The notes under the pieces are model-generated. The model was not told the origin of the DNA and searched no databases. It saw only the letters and a program-made list of their open reading frames with translations. Positions 44,025-53,397 of a DNA stretch of 64,000 nt are shown here, one piece after another (position 1 is the first letter of the stretch; every line of letters starts with the position of its first letter). The stretch lies in NCBI RefSeq assembly GCF_000835495.1, contig NW_015622543.1, forward strand, positions 1-64,000, written 5' to 3'. A program made the translations under genes and the position numbers. The stretch comes from Cladophialophora immunda (Eukaryota; Ascomycota; Eurotiomycetes; Chaetothyriales; Herpotrichiellaceae).

Positions 44025-46757
44025 TCAGCCTTGCCATCGAACTTTGCCGCCTTTCATCACGCTCACAACCCCTAGCGGGACCTGCGCTGCATCCACTATC
44101 TGGACGCTTCCATATTTATCGACAATCTGAGAGCCGTATACCGCAAGGGTCCATTTCCAATATGCATTCATCGAGCCGAACGATTTGATAATGCCCAAAG
44201 ACGACGATCTCTTGCCACGGCCTACCGAGGGTAACTTGTCTAGCCATGCGGTGATCTCATTAGTCGCATGGACATGAAATTCGGTAGGGATCTCGAGCAG
44301 GCGGCAATAGGCATTATAAAGATTGATCGATCGCCCCTCGCGGTATCTTAAGTATTCGTCTTTCGGCATGAATTGGTCGCCAAAGGCGGGCTGCCCCGAA
44401 GGGTAAGACCTTCTTCTTCCGTAAGTTTTCATCTCCGAATCGAACAGGGATTTGGCAGTGAGATACGATTTCTCCTCGAGGTCGAGGCATTTCGACAAGA
44501 TCTTCTGCGGGGTTTGTCGCATCTCCTCTCGCATGCAGTAGAGCGGTACAAGCGGGTTGCGCACCTCGAGGCCTCCCATTTGCACAGGCCAATACCAGAC
44601 TCCATCGGGAATGTCCTTGACACCGAACCTCTCCAAGGCCAGCTTGGAGAGGTAGCCAGTCACCGAGCCCCCCGGGAAGAGCGCTTTCTGGATTTTGGCA
44701 AATGTATCAATCATGTCCTCCAGATGATCACGAGCAAATGCAAATGACGGCTTCCCGAAGTTGTTGCTGAAGAAGCGGGCTAGGTACGCGTTGTAGGCTT
44801 GAATGTACGAAAAGATCGACGTGCAATGGGATAATTGCAGCTGAAGTTCTTTGATGTGTTCGTCCACCATGTTCTGGTCTATCACAAATCGTACGCTGTG
44901 GGGATCTAAGCGAAGGAAGCCCCAGCGTACATCGCCCTTGGGCAAGCGAGGCTTCCAGGCTGATTCCCTTTCGTGCTCAAGCTGATCAGGGTCGGGAATT
45001 TCAGGACGCGCGGGTTGCGTAGCGGTCCCTTTCTCGAACACGACGCTGCCGGTCTTCTCTTTGTTGAACTCGATACCCACGATTGAGGCGAATTTGCTCA
45101 TGGCTTCCCACCCACGAATACACAGGTCTTCAGTTCCCCAGAACCAGAAGTCATCGTGAAGGCGGTAGAGATAGGTTTGGGTGGCGTTATTGACAGCAAA
45201 ATCCATGACGAACAGAATGACCTCGCCAAAGACATCGCTGAGCGCATGCGACATTGGGACACCTCGTCGACGAACATGATATTGACCGTTTGGACCATCC
45301 TGTATGAATCGCATCGGGGCTTGCAGAAACTTCCGGAAGAAGTCTAACCAGGTCGAGTCGACTCCGAAGAATTTCAACACAGCAAAGATGGTGCCATGAG
45401 GGAGGGAAGGCCCAAACCATTGAAAATCTGAACGAATTACAGCGTGCGAGTCCCCTGGACGAACATGCTGTGAAATAAGAGCCTCGGTGATGAGCATGTG
45501 TAAGAGACCTTGCTTCGTTTCGACGGGGCTCTTCTTCCCTGACGTCGAGTCATCATCACTGTCGTACCCTCGAGTACCTTCTGACTCTGTGGTTGGTAGC
45601 TGGGACATGAAATATTCTTGCCCATACTGGAACTTTCGCTGCGCCTCGACGCTGTGGTTCGGAGCTGATTCCTCGTTCAGAAAATACCGCCGCCGATCCC
45701 GGTCGTTCTTGGGAATGGCCCCTCTTGCAGTCCGCCAGGCAGGAGAGAGAAAGAAATCTGTGAGGGCAGACTTGAAATGTACAGCCCACTTCATGCCAAT
45801 GGCGTGAAGCAGAATTGCATCGAGAACATCCTCGTCCATGAATACTCGATATTTCCCGTTCAGTTGGCGACGCTGTTCGACAGGGATTGCACCATCGACG
45901 GTCGTCCACTTCCAGCTCTTGAGAGAGGTAAATCTCATGTTCAGCACGTCGGCAACTTCCTGAAGCACTGCTGCATTGTTTTGAAAAGACTTCAGAATAG
46001 CAGCCTTCTCATCTGACAGGAGATCGGTCCTCAGAAGGCCAGTGATCGTGACTTTGAGGTCGTCTGCACCGAACAGTTCCACTGTGGAGTGAAGACCGTG
46101 ACAAAAGGCCTTCGTCGAAGTCTCAACACTCTTGAAACTCTTGGAGATTGACTTATCCGATTTGAATAAGTTGTTGAGGTAGCGATCAATCCCTGTTTCA
46201 TCAGTCTCGGGGTTCGAGAAGACGATCGATTCCCACTGCACTCTCTGTTCGTGCATTTCCTTTCGACCAACACTCTCAAATGATGACTCCTCCGTCGTAT
46301 CGTCTTCCGACCGACGTGCTTTTGTGTCTGTAGAGCTTGAGAGCCATTCGGTTACCAGCTCAGAGAAGAATTGCGCGTGTTCATGCTGAACGCTTTTGAG
46401 ACTGAGGTGCTCCACTAACTCATCATGGATGCGGTGGACGATCTCAGGAGCAAAGGCAGGATCCTTGCCCGCTTGACGAAGGAACAACTGTTGGTTTCGA
46501 CGGGTCCGCGCAAGGTCGGAAGCTGGATCGGTCTCGGAATCAGAATCGGACGAGTCGTCATTGACCACAGTGATGCCGGCTTGACGACAGGAGCCAATCA
46601 ACAGCTTGCGCGTGCGTTCGAGGTCATCCTTCAACGGTTTGGCGTCACGGATGATGTCTTTCTTGGAAGCCTCGTACTGGTCACGCTGTTTTCTTACTTC
46701 CTGGATTTTTGTTGACGTGACGGAGCGGAGAGTTTCTGGAAGTGCTGAGGACGCCAT
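44025..46757 (-). CDS. rvt: Reverse-transcriptase-related cellular protein (rvt)
   Basis: An intronless 910-residue protein with an RT-like polymerase core and no transposon partners. I start it at ATG 46,757; the frame upstream has only a TTG. An N-terminal helical, charged region (EVRKQRDQYEASKKD, probably coiled coil) is followed by the RT core. Motif A is IRSDFQWFGPS (Asp at about 444), motif B RRGVPMSHALSDVFGE (about 497-512), motif C YRLHDDFWFWG (Asp pair at about 535-536), motif D GIEFNKEKTGSV (about 561-572), and VRWGFLRLD follows. A thumb-like C-terminal half ends with VRWQG. Architecture and the LHDDFWFWG motif match the single-copy rvt genes described in fungi, rotifers and some bacteria. 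Family knowledge: members are not mobile, keep catalytic residues, and have nucleotide-polymerising activity of unknown purpose. No integrase, RNase H, endonuclease, LTR or poly-A tail is visible. All catalytic aspartates are kept, so it is probably functional. Confidence 0.9.
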   Translation of the reverse strand: MASSALPETLRSVTSTKIQEVRKQRDQYEASKKDIIRDAKPLKDDLERTRKLLIGSCRQAGITVVNDDSSDSDSETDPASDLARTRRNQQLFLRQAGKDPAFAPEIVHRIHDELVEHLSLKSVQHEHAQFFSELVTEWLSSSTDTKARRSEDDTTEESSFESVGRKEMHEQRVQWESIVFSNPETDETGIDRYLNNLFKSDKSISKSFKSVETSTKAFCHGLHSTVELFGADDLKVTITGLLRTDLLSDEKAAILKSFQNNAAVLQEVADVLNMRFTSLKSWKWTTVDGAIPVEQRRQLNGKYRVFMDEDVLDAILLHAIGMKWAVHFKSALTDFFLSPAWRTARGAIPKNDRDRRRYFLNEESAPNHSVEAQRKFQYGQEYFMSQLPTTESEGTRGYDSDDDSTSGKKSPVETKQGLLHMLITEALISQHVRPGDSHAVIRSDFQWFGPSLPHGTIFAVLKFFGVDSTWLDFFRKFLQAPMRFIQDGPNGQYHVRRRGVPMSHALSDVFGEVILFVMDFAVNNATQTYLYRLHDDFWFWGTEDLCIRGWEAMSKFASIVGIEFNKEKTGSVVFEKGTATQPARPEIPDPDQLEHERESAWKPRLPKGDVRWGFLRLDPHSVRFVIDQNMVDEHIKELQLQLSHCTSIFSYIQAYNAYLARFFSNNFGKPSFAFARDHLEDMIDTFAKIQKALFPGGSVTGYLSKLALERFGVKDIPDGVWYWPVQMGGLEVRNPLVPLYCMREEMRQTPQKILSKCLDLEEKSYLTAKSLFDSEMKTYGRRRSYPSGQPAFGDQFMPKDEYLRYREGRSINLYNAYCRLLEIPTEFHVHATNEITAWLDKLPSVGRGKRSSSLGIIKSFGSMNAYWKWTLAVYGSQIVDKYGSVQIVDAAQVPLGVVSVMKGGKVRWQG

Positions 46758-47328
46758 GACAGTTGTAGAACAAGCGCCAACTGTGGGTAAGTGAACAGTT
46801 AGGGTTGTAGGCGAGGCAAGAATCGAACGCACAGCAAAATGGGTCGTTGAAGAACACTTCAATAAGCTTGGAGAGACACTATCTGAAGGAGTACGGTGGG
46901 TGGGAGGGCTTTATACTGTTCAAAGCAGGCGGTAAACTATTGCAGTGACTCACAGTTCACATCTAGCTTTGTGCAGAGACAATGATTTAGAGGTTGAGCC
47001 CTTGATGACTCTGGGAGCAATGTGGCCTACAGTAACGTGTGTGGCCTACAACAAAGTGGAGGTCTCAAGACAGCCTTGCCATGGAAAGGAGCGAGGCTGA
47101 ATCCTACGTCAACTACCGCCGCGCATTTGCCTCAGAAACGCAATATGGGACATAATTGTCGCGGCCTTGCCTGCTGCACTCCGTACCTATCTGAAGTCAT
47201 CCATTCTTGTAGACTAGAGTATGCTTTCGTCGACGCAGTGCAGAGCAGGATCGCCTCGCTAGACGTTCTGCCACCATGAGTCCGCCGAACATTGCCAATC
47301 CTTCGCAGTCCATCCCCTCTTCTCTACC
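46758..47328. promoter_or_regulatory. Divergent promoter region between rvt and TRS130
   Basis: 571 bp separate the two start codons, so both promoters must lie here. No TATA box or repeated motif stands out. GTGTGGCCTACA and TGTGGCCTACA occur at about 47,040 and 47,020 as a short direct repeat (TGTGGCCTACA twice, about 20 bp apart). Confidence 0.6.
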
Positions 47329-50300
47329 ATGGATGCACCAGAGTCGCCATCGCCTCCGAACTCGAAAGTGATTATTCAATGTATTGATCCACATAACCTA
47401 TTTGACCGTCTCGAGCCCCGACTCTCGGCCAGAAGCCCTCTACGGAACTTACACTGGAAAGCCCCAAACCGGCCACTTCGATCGATCTCGAATCTGAACA
47501 TATCTTTGTCGCGCGAAGACCAAACCGCTGGTGGGCAGTCCAACGTTCGGAGGCACCAGATACCAGGTCTGCGCGAGACACCGTACGTCAAATTATATCT
47601 CTTACGGTGCGATGACAAAGAAACATACAAAGAGAAGGTCAGGAAAGATGTCCGCCAGTGGGTCAAGACACAAACGCCTTCGAATGATGGTAAATCGTCG
47701 AGCAAGAGCCAAGAGGATCATGATGCCTTCGAATGGCTGATTGTCCATGTTGTTCTCCCAAACACTCCTGCGGCTAGCCAGCCGAAATCTTCAAAACACA
47801 TCTCGTTAGAAGCCTCGGAGAGCACCGACAGCGTGAATAGCAAATCAAAATGGTCTGGCAAGAGCCCATCCACTATTTTCGACAAATTGAGAGCCGATTT
47901 CAGCAGTTCCAAGTCATCCATCTCCCGCGTTACTCAGGTTCGACTTCTTGAACCTGGAGATAAGTCGACGCCATTGACATCTGCAGAGTTGGAAGAGCAG
48001 TGGCAGGACTTGGTGGATTGTCTGAAAACATGTATACTGCGCTCGTTTGATGCTCGTGTTGCCCAGTACGAATTAGACATTCGTGAAAGGGACAGCCAAA
48101 GAAGTCTGCCTGGCTGGAACTTCTGCACATTCCTCGTCCTCAAAGAAGGCCTCGCAAAAGGCTTTGAAAACTTGGGCTTGCTGGAAGATGCGCTCGCCGT
48201 ATATGACGAGCTCTCCCTAGGTCTCGACACGCTGGTCAAGGAACAGGTCCAGAAAAATGACCACGATGAAAGCGGAGCATTGTTGACTTTTTCTAAAGAA
48301 TCCAAGGGTCTCCTCAGAGCAGCCTTGGACCCGGAAACGCAGAGCATACCATCCATATATGCCGACTCGCAGCTTGACCTGAACCACATTCTCGCAGCTG
48401 ATCAAGATGACTTTCCATTCGATGTTGAAAGGAAGAATTACCGCAACCTTATCCTCTCTAATGATGTCTCGGCATTGGATCTCCGCATATATCTCTTCAC
48501 CCGGGAAATGGAGATTCTGACTAGACAGTCACGGTCAGCTCTAGGGAAGTCCTCCAAATCGGGCAAGATGGGTGTCGACCTCGACGTTGTCGCAGATTTG
48601 ACGGAACGAGCTATGCAGTTCATCGGTCTCGCCGGTCGCATTCTCCGATTCGAGCTTTACAACGCCTGGGGTGGGTACGAAGGGTTGAGCGAAGATGAAC
48701 TGCGCACTCAGAGGATAGTCACAAGCAACATTGTCTCCACCTGGCAGTGGCGAGCGGTCATGCAGATTCTTGCCCAAGCTTTGCCAGCCTTGGGCGGCGA
48801 TGTCGATTACAGCAACAGTGGGTTGTCACTGGACACTGCTGACCTGTCTCCCGATTCCGACGCAGCCGTTGCGGACCAGTTTCACGGGTCCGCTGAGAAC
48901 TACCAACACATATCCCTTGCCCCTGGTATACGGTCATCTTCGCGCGAACGCTCTCAGGAACGAAGCAGGAGACATTCCCCGACACCTAATGGGACCAATC
49001 TACGACAAGCACCACCGACTCGAATGGGATTTGGGCGTCTCGCTTTGTGGATATCAAAGCTCGTACTCATGGCGAGACATTTTATCGAGAACTTGGAGGC
49101 TGTGAAACCGTTGGTTCTGGTCATGAAACAGTCCGCCCTAGAATCGAATGGCAACGGAATGCACCCCATTGCCACCAATGGCGATGCCAACGATCCTCCG
49201 GTAAAAATAGACCACCATGAGCCCTCCACCAACATCGATCTTCTCTTGGGCTTGGGGTCCACCACATTGAAAGCTGCAGCGACGTCGAAGTCAAGTTTTG
49301 TAAAGCTTTACGCCATGTTGTCTGTCCTTGCTTTTCGGATTGTATCGTCTGCAAAGAATCGATCCACATACCAGCAAATACTGATAGACCTTGTCGAAAT
49401 GGAATATTCACAAGGTAATTGGACCATTGCTGCATGCTACCTGGAAAATATCCTCGGTCCACTTCCACGTGGCGCCTACCGTCCCTCGGAAGAGTATCTC
49501 CTGCGAATCTATGCTGAGTGCCTGAAGAGCCTTGAGCGGCCTGGTGAATACGCTCGATGTCTTATTTCTTGTCTACGTCACTCAACAGCAGCCGAATGTG
49601 CGACTTCAAGATCTCGCTCCGATGCGAATCAGTATTATATGAACCAACTTTTCCAGGTTTTACCAAAAATTCCAACAACAACACTACGTGCGGGATTACT
49701 TTTTCGCATCTCCGGGGTATCGCGGCACATTTCTCCACTCGAGAGCAAGGATGGGTTCACGGTCTCAATCAAGATGAGCAGCCTTCCCGGTGCCTCGACC
49801 CCTCCGCTCGATAATATCAAATTGCGGCTCGTTGCAAAAGACGTGGTTGAACCGCGATCCATATTGCTCTTCCTTCCGGAAAAGGTAGCTATAGATTCCA
49901 GGCACAGGACCATAACCCTGGAAACTCCCGTGACGACGCATGGCTGGTACATACCGGATGAAGTCGAGGTGTGCATTGGTAACCTGAGACTCCTGCATCA
50001 CTTCAAGTCAGGGATAGACGACGAAGATTACGGATCTGACGATTCCCTTAGCCCTCGCGCAGACGTCGTGCCCCTCCTTCTATACCCCAGCTACCGATCG
50101 TTTGGAATCAAAATGTACCCTTTTCCGGTGATTCACTTGGCCCAGATCCGTAGGCTGCTACTGCAGGTCAGGCCCGGCCAGAACAATGTCAAGCAGGTCA
50201 AGCTTCGCTTGAGGACCGCAACCGCTGGGCTGAGGCTCAACATCCACGACTCCAGATTGGTAGGCGACCAGCATGAGTCAAATCAGATGCGGACGGCCCG

Positions 50301-51567
50301 AGAAGGTGACGCTTTAGTGATGGTACTGGACAACTTGGCCTCGCTGACGGTCACTGAGATCGAGATCCCGTACACCATGGAGACTGCTTCCGAGCCGGCG
50401 ATAACATTGCGCATTGAGGCTAGTTATGAGACCGACCAGGGAATATTCACCTTTTATGACACAGCGTTTGTTAAGGTGATCTTACCTGTCACTGTCAATG
50501 TCCAAGACGTGTTTCGTAAAGATTACATGTACTCCAGATTCACCATCATCCCATCGACCATGGTACCGCTTCGCCTCATTGGCTGCAACCTGGAGAAGAA
50601 TGATTCCTACGACATGATTGCGGGCGGTAACTTCGCTGAGCCATTCGTGGTATTCCCGAAACAACCTGCTAACTGGACTGTCCGGCTTGTGCCCAGGGAC
50701 GCAAATGCTGCTAACGCCAGCAGGAGACTAACGCTTGTTGTTGACTTCCAATCTCTCGACGGAGTCATGTTGGCTATTCTTGAGACACACTTCACGAGAG
50801 AGCTTGCCAATTCCAAGCACGCTTTTGCCGCCCGGCTTCTAACATCACATTTACTGGAGCGTGTTCGCACTACATGGACCGAGCAAGATGTGGAAGTTGC
50901 GGGGTTAACACAAGAGTTTGAGGTTTGGAAAATGGAAGATATGGAGTGGCCATCGGTCTTGTGTGCATTTGACCGACACAGAAGAGCCGAGATTGAAGAT
51001 TGGCTTCGAGACTGGCATTCTCGGACGCCGCCCATCAAATTTTCGTCTTCGAAAGTCCCCCAACGTCAGCTCCGGTTGTTTGTTGACATTCCACCGCGAC
51101 CTGTACTGGTCTCAGCGTTCTTGGACGCCAAATGGTCAACAGCGCCTCACCCGACCGCCACAATCGGTCAGCCATTGCTGGCCGAAATCGTCATGAAGCT
51201 CGAAGATCAAATCGAGGGGCAAGTGGAAGGGACGTTCGAGATTGCTGCACCTTCAGATTCGTGGTTGATTGGGGGCAGACGCAAAGGCAATGTGCAACTG
51301 GGCTCAGAGACCGTGCGGTTGCAAGCGGTCCTTTTTCCACAACACCTTGGACACTTACTCGTTCCCTCGGTCAGTGTTAAATGTCGCAGACGGGTCCGAA
51401 GCGCCGGCAAGGACGAATGGCTTGATGTCATGACTGATGTCCAGAATCCTGCTCACGGTCGGAGCATTCTCGTTACCCCAGATTTGCGGAGCACCACGGT
51501 GGAGGTGTTTGGACTGATACCGGACGAGGGTGCTGGCAGACTGGTCGCGAGCGGGAGTCGTGGATGA
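47329..51567 (+). CDS. TRS130: TRAPPII complex subunit Trs130 (TRAPPC10)
   Basis: An intronless 1,412-residue protein. The N-terminus KVIIQCIDPHNLFDRLEPRL and then PLRNLHWKAPNRPLRSI is the characteristic opening of fungal Trs130/TMEM1 proteins. A long helical-repeat region follows (AVYDELSLGLDTLVKEQVQK, NYRNLILSNDVSALDLRIYLFTREMEIL, YSQGNWTIAACYLENILG), then beta-rich C-terminal parts (from about residue 790). Trs130 is specific to TRAPPII, the exchange factor for Ypt31/Rab11 GTPases at the trans-Golgi, and is needed for secretion. A low-complexity stretch (about 535-570, RSSSRERSQERSRRHSPTP) is probably a disordered loop. I prefer Trs130 to Trs120 because Trs120 proteins open differently (from family memory). 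Confidence 0.88.
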   Translation: MDAPESPSPPNSKVIIQCIDPHNLFDRLEPRLSARSPLRNLHWKAPNRPLRSISNLNISLSREDQTAGGQSNVRRHQIPGLRETPYVKLYLLRCDDKETYKEKVRKDVRQWVKTQTPSNDGKSSSKSQEDHDAFEWLIVHVVLPNTPAASQPKSSKHISLEASESTDSVNSKSKWSGKSPSTIFDKLRADFSSSKSSISRVTQVRLLEPGDKSTPLTSAELEEQWQDLVDCLKTCILRSFDARVAQYELDIRERDSQRSLPGWNFCTFLVLKEGLAKGFENLGLLEDALAVYDELSLGLDTLVKEQVQKNDHDESGALLTFSKESKGLLRAALDPETQSIPSIYADSQLDLNHILAADQDDFPFDVERKNYRNLILSNDVSALDLRIYLFTREMEILTRQSRSALGKSSKSGKMGVDLDVVADLTERAMQFIGLAGRILRFELYNAWGGYEGLSEDELRTQRIVTSNIVSTWQWRAVMQILAQALPALGGDVDYSNSGLSLDTADLSPDSDAAVADQFHGSAENYQHISLAPGIRSSSRERSQERSRRHSPTPNGTNLRQAPPTRMGFGRLALWISKLVLMARHFIENLEAVKPLVLVMKQSALESNGNGMHPIATNGDANDPPVKIDHHEPSTNIDLLLGLGSTTLKAAATSKSSFVKLYAMLSVLAFRIVSSAKNRSTYQQILIDLVEMEYSQGNWTIAACYLENILGPLPRGAYRPSEEYLLRIYAECLKSLERPGEYARCLISCLRHSTAAECATSRSRSDANQYYMNQLFQVLPKIPTTTLRAGLLFRISGVSRHISPLESKDGFTVSIKMSSLPGASTPPLDNIKLRLVAKDVVEPRSILLFLPEKVAIDSRHRTITLETPVTTHGWYIPDEVEVCIGNLRLLHHFKSGIDDEDYGSDDSLSPRADVVPLLLYPSYRSFGIKMYPFPVIHLAQIRRLLLQVRPGQNNVKQVKLRLRTATAGLRLNIHDSRLVGDQHESNQMRTAREGDALVMVLDNLASLTVTEIEIPYTMETASEPAITLRIEASYETDQGIFTFYDTAFVKVILPVTVNVQDVFRKDYMYSRFTIIPSTMVPLRLIGCNLEKNDSYDMIAGGNFAEPFVVFPKQPANWTVRLVPRDANAANASRRLTLVVDFQSLDGVMLAILETHFTRELANSKHAFAARLLTSHLLERVRTTWTEQDVEVAGLTQEFEVWKMEDMEWPSVLCAFDRHRRAEIEDWLRDWHSRTPPIKFSSSKVPQRQLRLFVDIPPRPVLVSAFLDAKWSTAPHPTATIGQPLLAEIVMKLEDQIEGQVEGTFEIAAPSDSWLIGGRRKGNVQLGSETVRLQAVLFPQHLGHLLVPSVSVKCRRRVRSAGKDEWLDVMTDVQNPAHGRSILVTPDLRSTTVEVFGLIPDEGAGRLVASGSRG

Positions 51568-53397
51568 GTGGGTTGAAGCTCACCTGGAGCCCCCGGCATG
51601 CTCTTCACCGCCATTGCTAGGCCCCGAGCCGGCATTGAATAATTTTTGAGCCTCAGCCTGGAGTATTGTCCCTACTACTGTGCGGTGACAGCAAGCGCCA
51701 GGAACGGGCTCGCTTTGAGCCATTCCACGAATCCTTAACTACAGCCTGCCAGACCAGTCGCGGCGCCCAGTTCAAGGGTCCGTGCTCGGCACGAGCCGAC
51801 AACCACCCTTGAAGCAGATTGGTGCGGTGGAGTGACGACATGAGTGGAGTCAATGCCACCCACTGCGCCTTCAGCCCCAAGTCATGGTGGGTTAGCGTCA
51901 AGTCTCAGCTCCCCAACAAAATCATTTTCGTTGGAACTCCGATTTCACCCTGCATACCACAGACCACCAGCTTCCCATGCTGCCAGCGGTCCTGACCACC
52001 GACCGCCGACCAAAGATGATCAGTGGACAACCGGGGACTTCAGCTGGAGGTGGGATCGTCTCGTCATCCTTCAACCTTCCCCATCCGACCGAGGCATCAG
52101 CTCGGCCACAGCACCGTTTGGCTCAGGTTCTCTCAGCATGTGAATTGAAAGGACCCTGCCGGTGGGCGAGAATCTGTTGCACATGCCAACGGCCCTTGAT
52201 CGATTGGCAACCGTGCCATTACCCAGTCAGCAATAGACGGCATGGAATCCAGCATGTGCGCAAGGGCATGACCATCAGCGGTCAGTCAAATGCGTTCAAC
52301 AGATGCACAACATCCTGCCGGACAGGCCAGCGCCCTTCGATCGACGGGTCGACGGCACCTGAGAGTCTAGCAAGACTGGAGCTGCCAAGCGTCGGGCAAG
52401 GCCGAGGGTCAGTGATTCATTCCAATAATCGGTCAACGAAGGAGGCAAACTTGCGCATCTCAAGCCAAGGTGGGATCATGGAGACCACCACCATACCCAG
52501 ACAGTCTCCAGCTCAGTTCTCACCGGGCAAAATCTGCCAGCCAAGTCAATCCCACTTTGGGGAACCTGCTGACAACTTTGGCCAGACCGTATCGAGGTGT
52601 GTTGCCGTCCGAACAAAGTCCCTCCGGAAGTGCAAAATTGAATAGCAGTAGACCAACCAGCCTCGAGCTGCCAGAGCGGCTATCCGTGTGACTACAGCCT
52701 AATCCAATTACCTAGCCTTGGTTTATCAGCTTACTTACACACGTTGCAGCAAGACCATAGTAAATACACCCTTTTCTTTTTGCCTTGGAGAGGATGAGCA
52801 GTGCGGAGTTTTGGCGATACAGAACGGGCTCGGTTGCCCCTTCAGTGGTACCTGCCTACCAGAGCTAAGTAGGTTGCTCCAACCGTGGGCGATCCTCGGG
52901 GCCCAGACGAAGACCCTTCAGTCCTCGCTCACCGCCCAGGCATAACCGAGCAGCTAAATGGCCTGCCTCTCGATGCTAGCTGCTGGTCCCCTGACTGCCC
53001 CTGCCGCACTAGCCCTGGGGGCACTTTGTTGAGATTCACGGATCATGCGAATTTTTCCCCTCTGGCCAAAAAAATGAATTGCCCGCAGCCCACATTCTCT
53101 CCACTGCCCTGTTCCTGCACGACTTCTACGATAGGAAACCTCTGTTCATTCGCTGCCAGTTCTCCGTTCACTCCTTTGCCTGAGGGAATACGACCCTTTG
53201 AGCCTTAATATTATTTTTCGGTCCAGTTCAGAAGCTCCTCTTAACCCTGCCCAGTCGCTGCAGCCTTCGCCGTCTGCTTCACTCTGCCTTGACCTCTCCT
53301 CAGCACTTCCTCTCAACTGCGTGCTGTCGACTCTCCAGCCTAAAGTCCAGCATTCACTCCGTTCCTCTCTGACGAAGATTCTCTTACCAGCTCCGCC
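51568..53397. other. 1.8 kb intergenic region upstream of the desaturase
   Basis: Unusually long for this gene-dense part. Overlapping plus-strand frames (for example 51,977-52,645) are rich in Pro, Ser, Gln and Cys and look fortuitous. The last 250 bases are strongly C/T-rich, suggesting a long 5' leader of the desaturase. An undetected non-coding RNA or regulatory leader is possible. Confidence 0.5.

Noticed and set aside
44025..46757. rvt gene as a retrotransposon remnant
   Set aside because: Single intact frame with catalytic residues, no other element domains or repeats nearby, normal composition without RIP damage, and motif text typical of cellular rvt genes.
47329..51567. Naming the TRAPP subunit Trs120
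   Set aside because: The N-terminal DPHNLF...PLRNLHW...PLRSI pattern is that of Trs130/TRAPPC10; Trs120 proteins open with a different conserved block.
51977..52645. Plus-strand frame of 222 residues upstream of the desaturase
   Set aside because: Composition is irregular, other frames are open over the same stretch, and no domain or conserved motif is visible.
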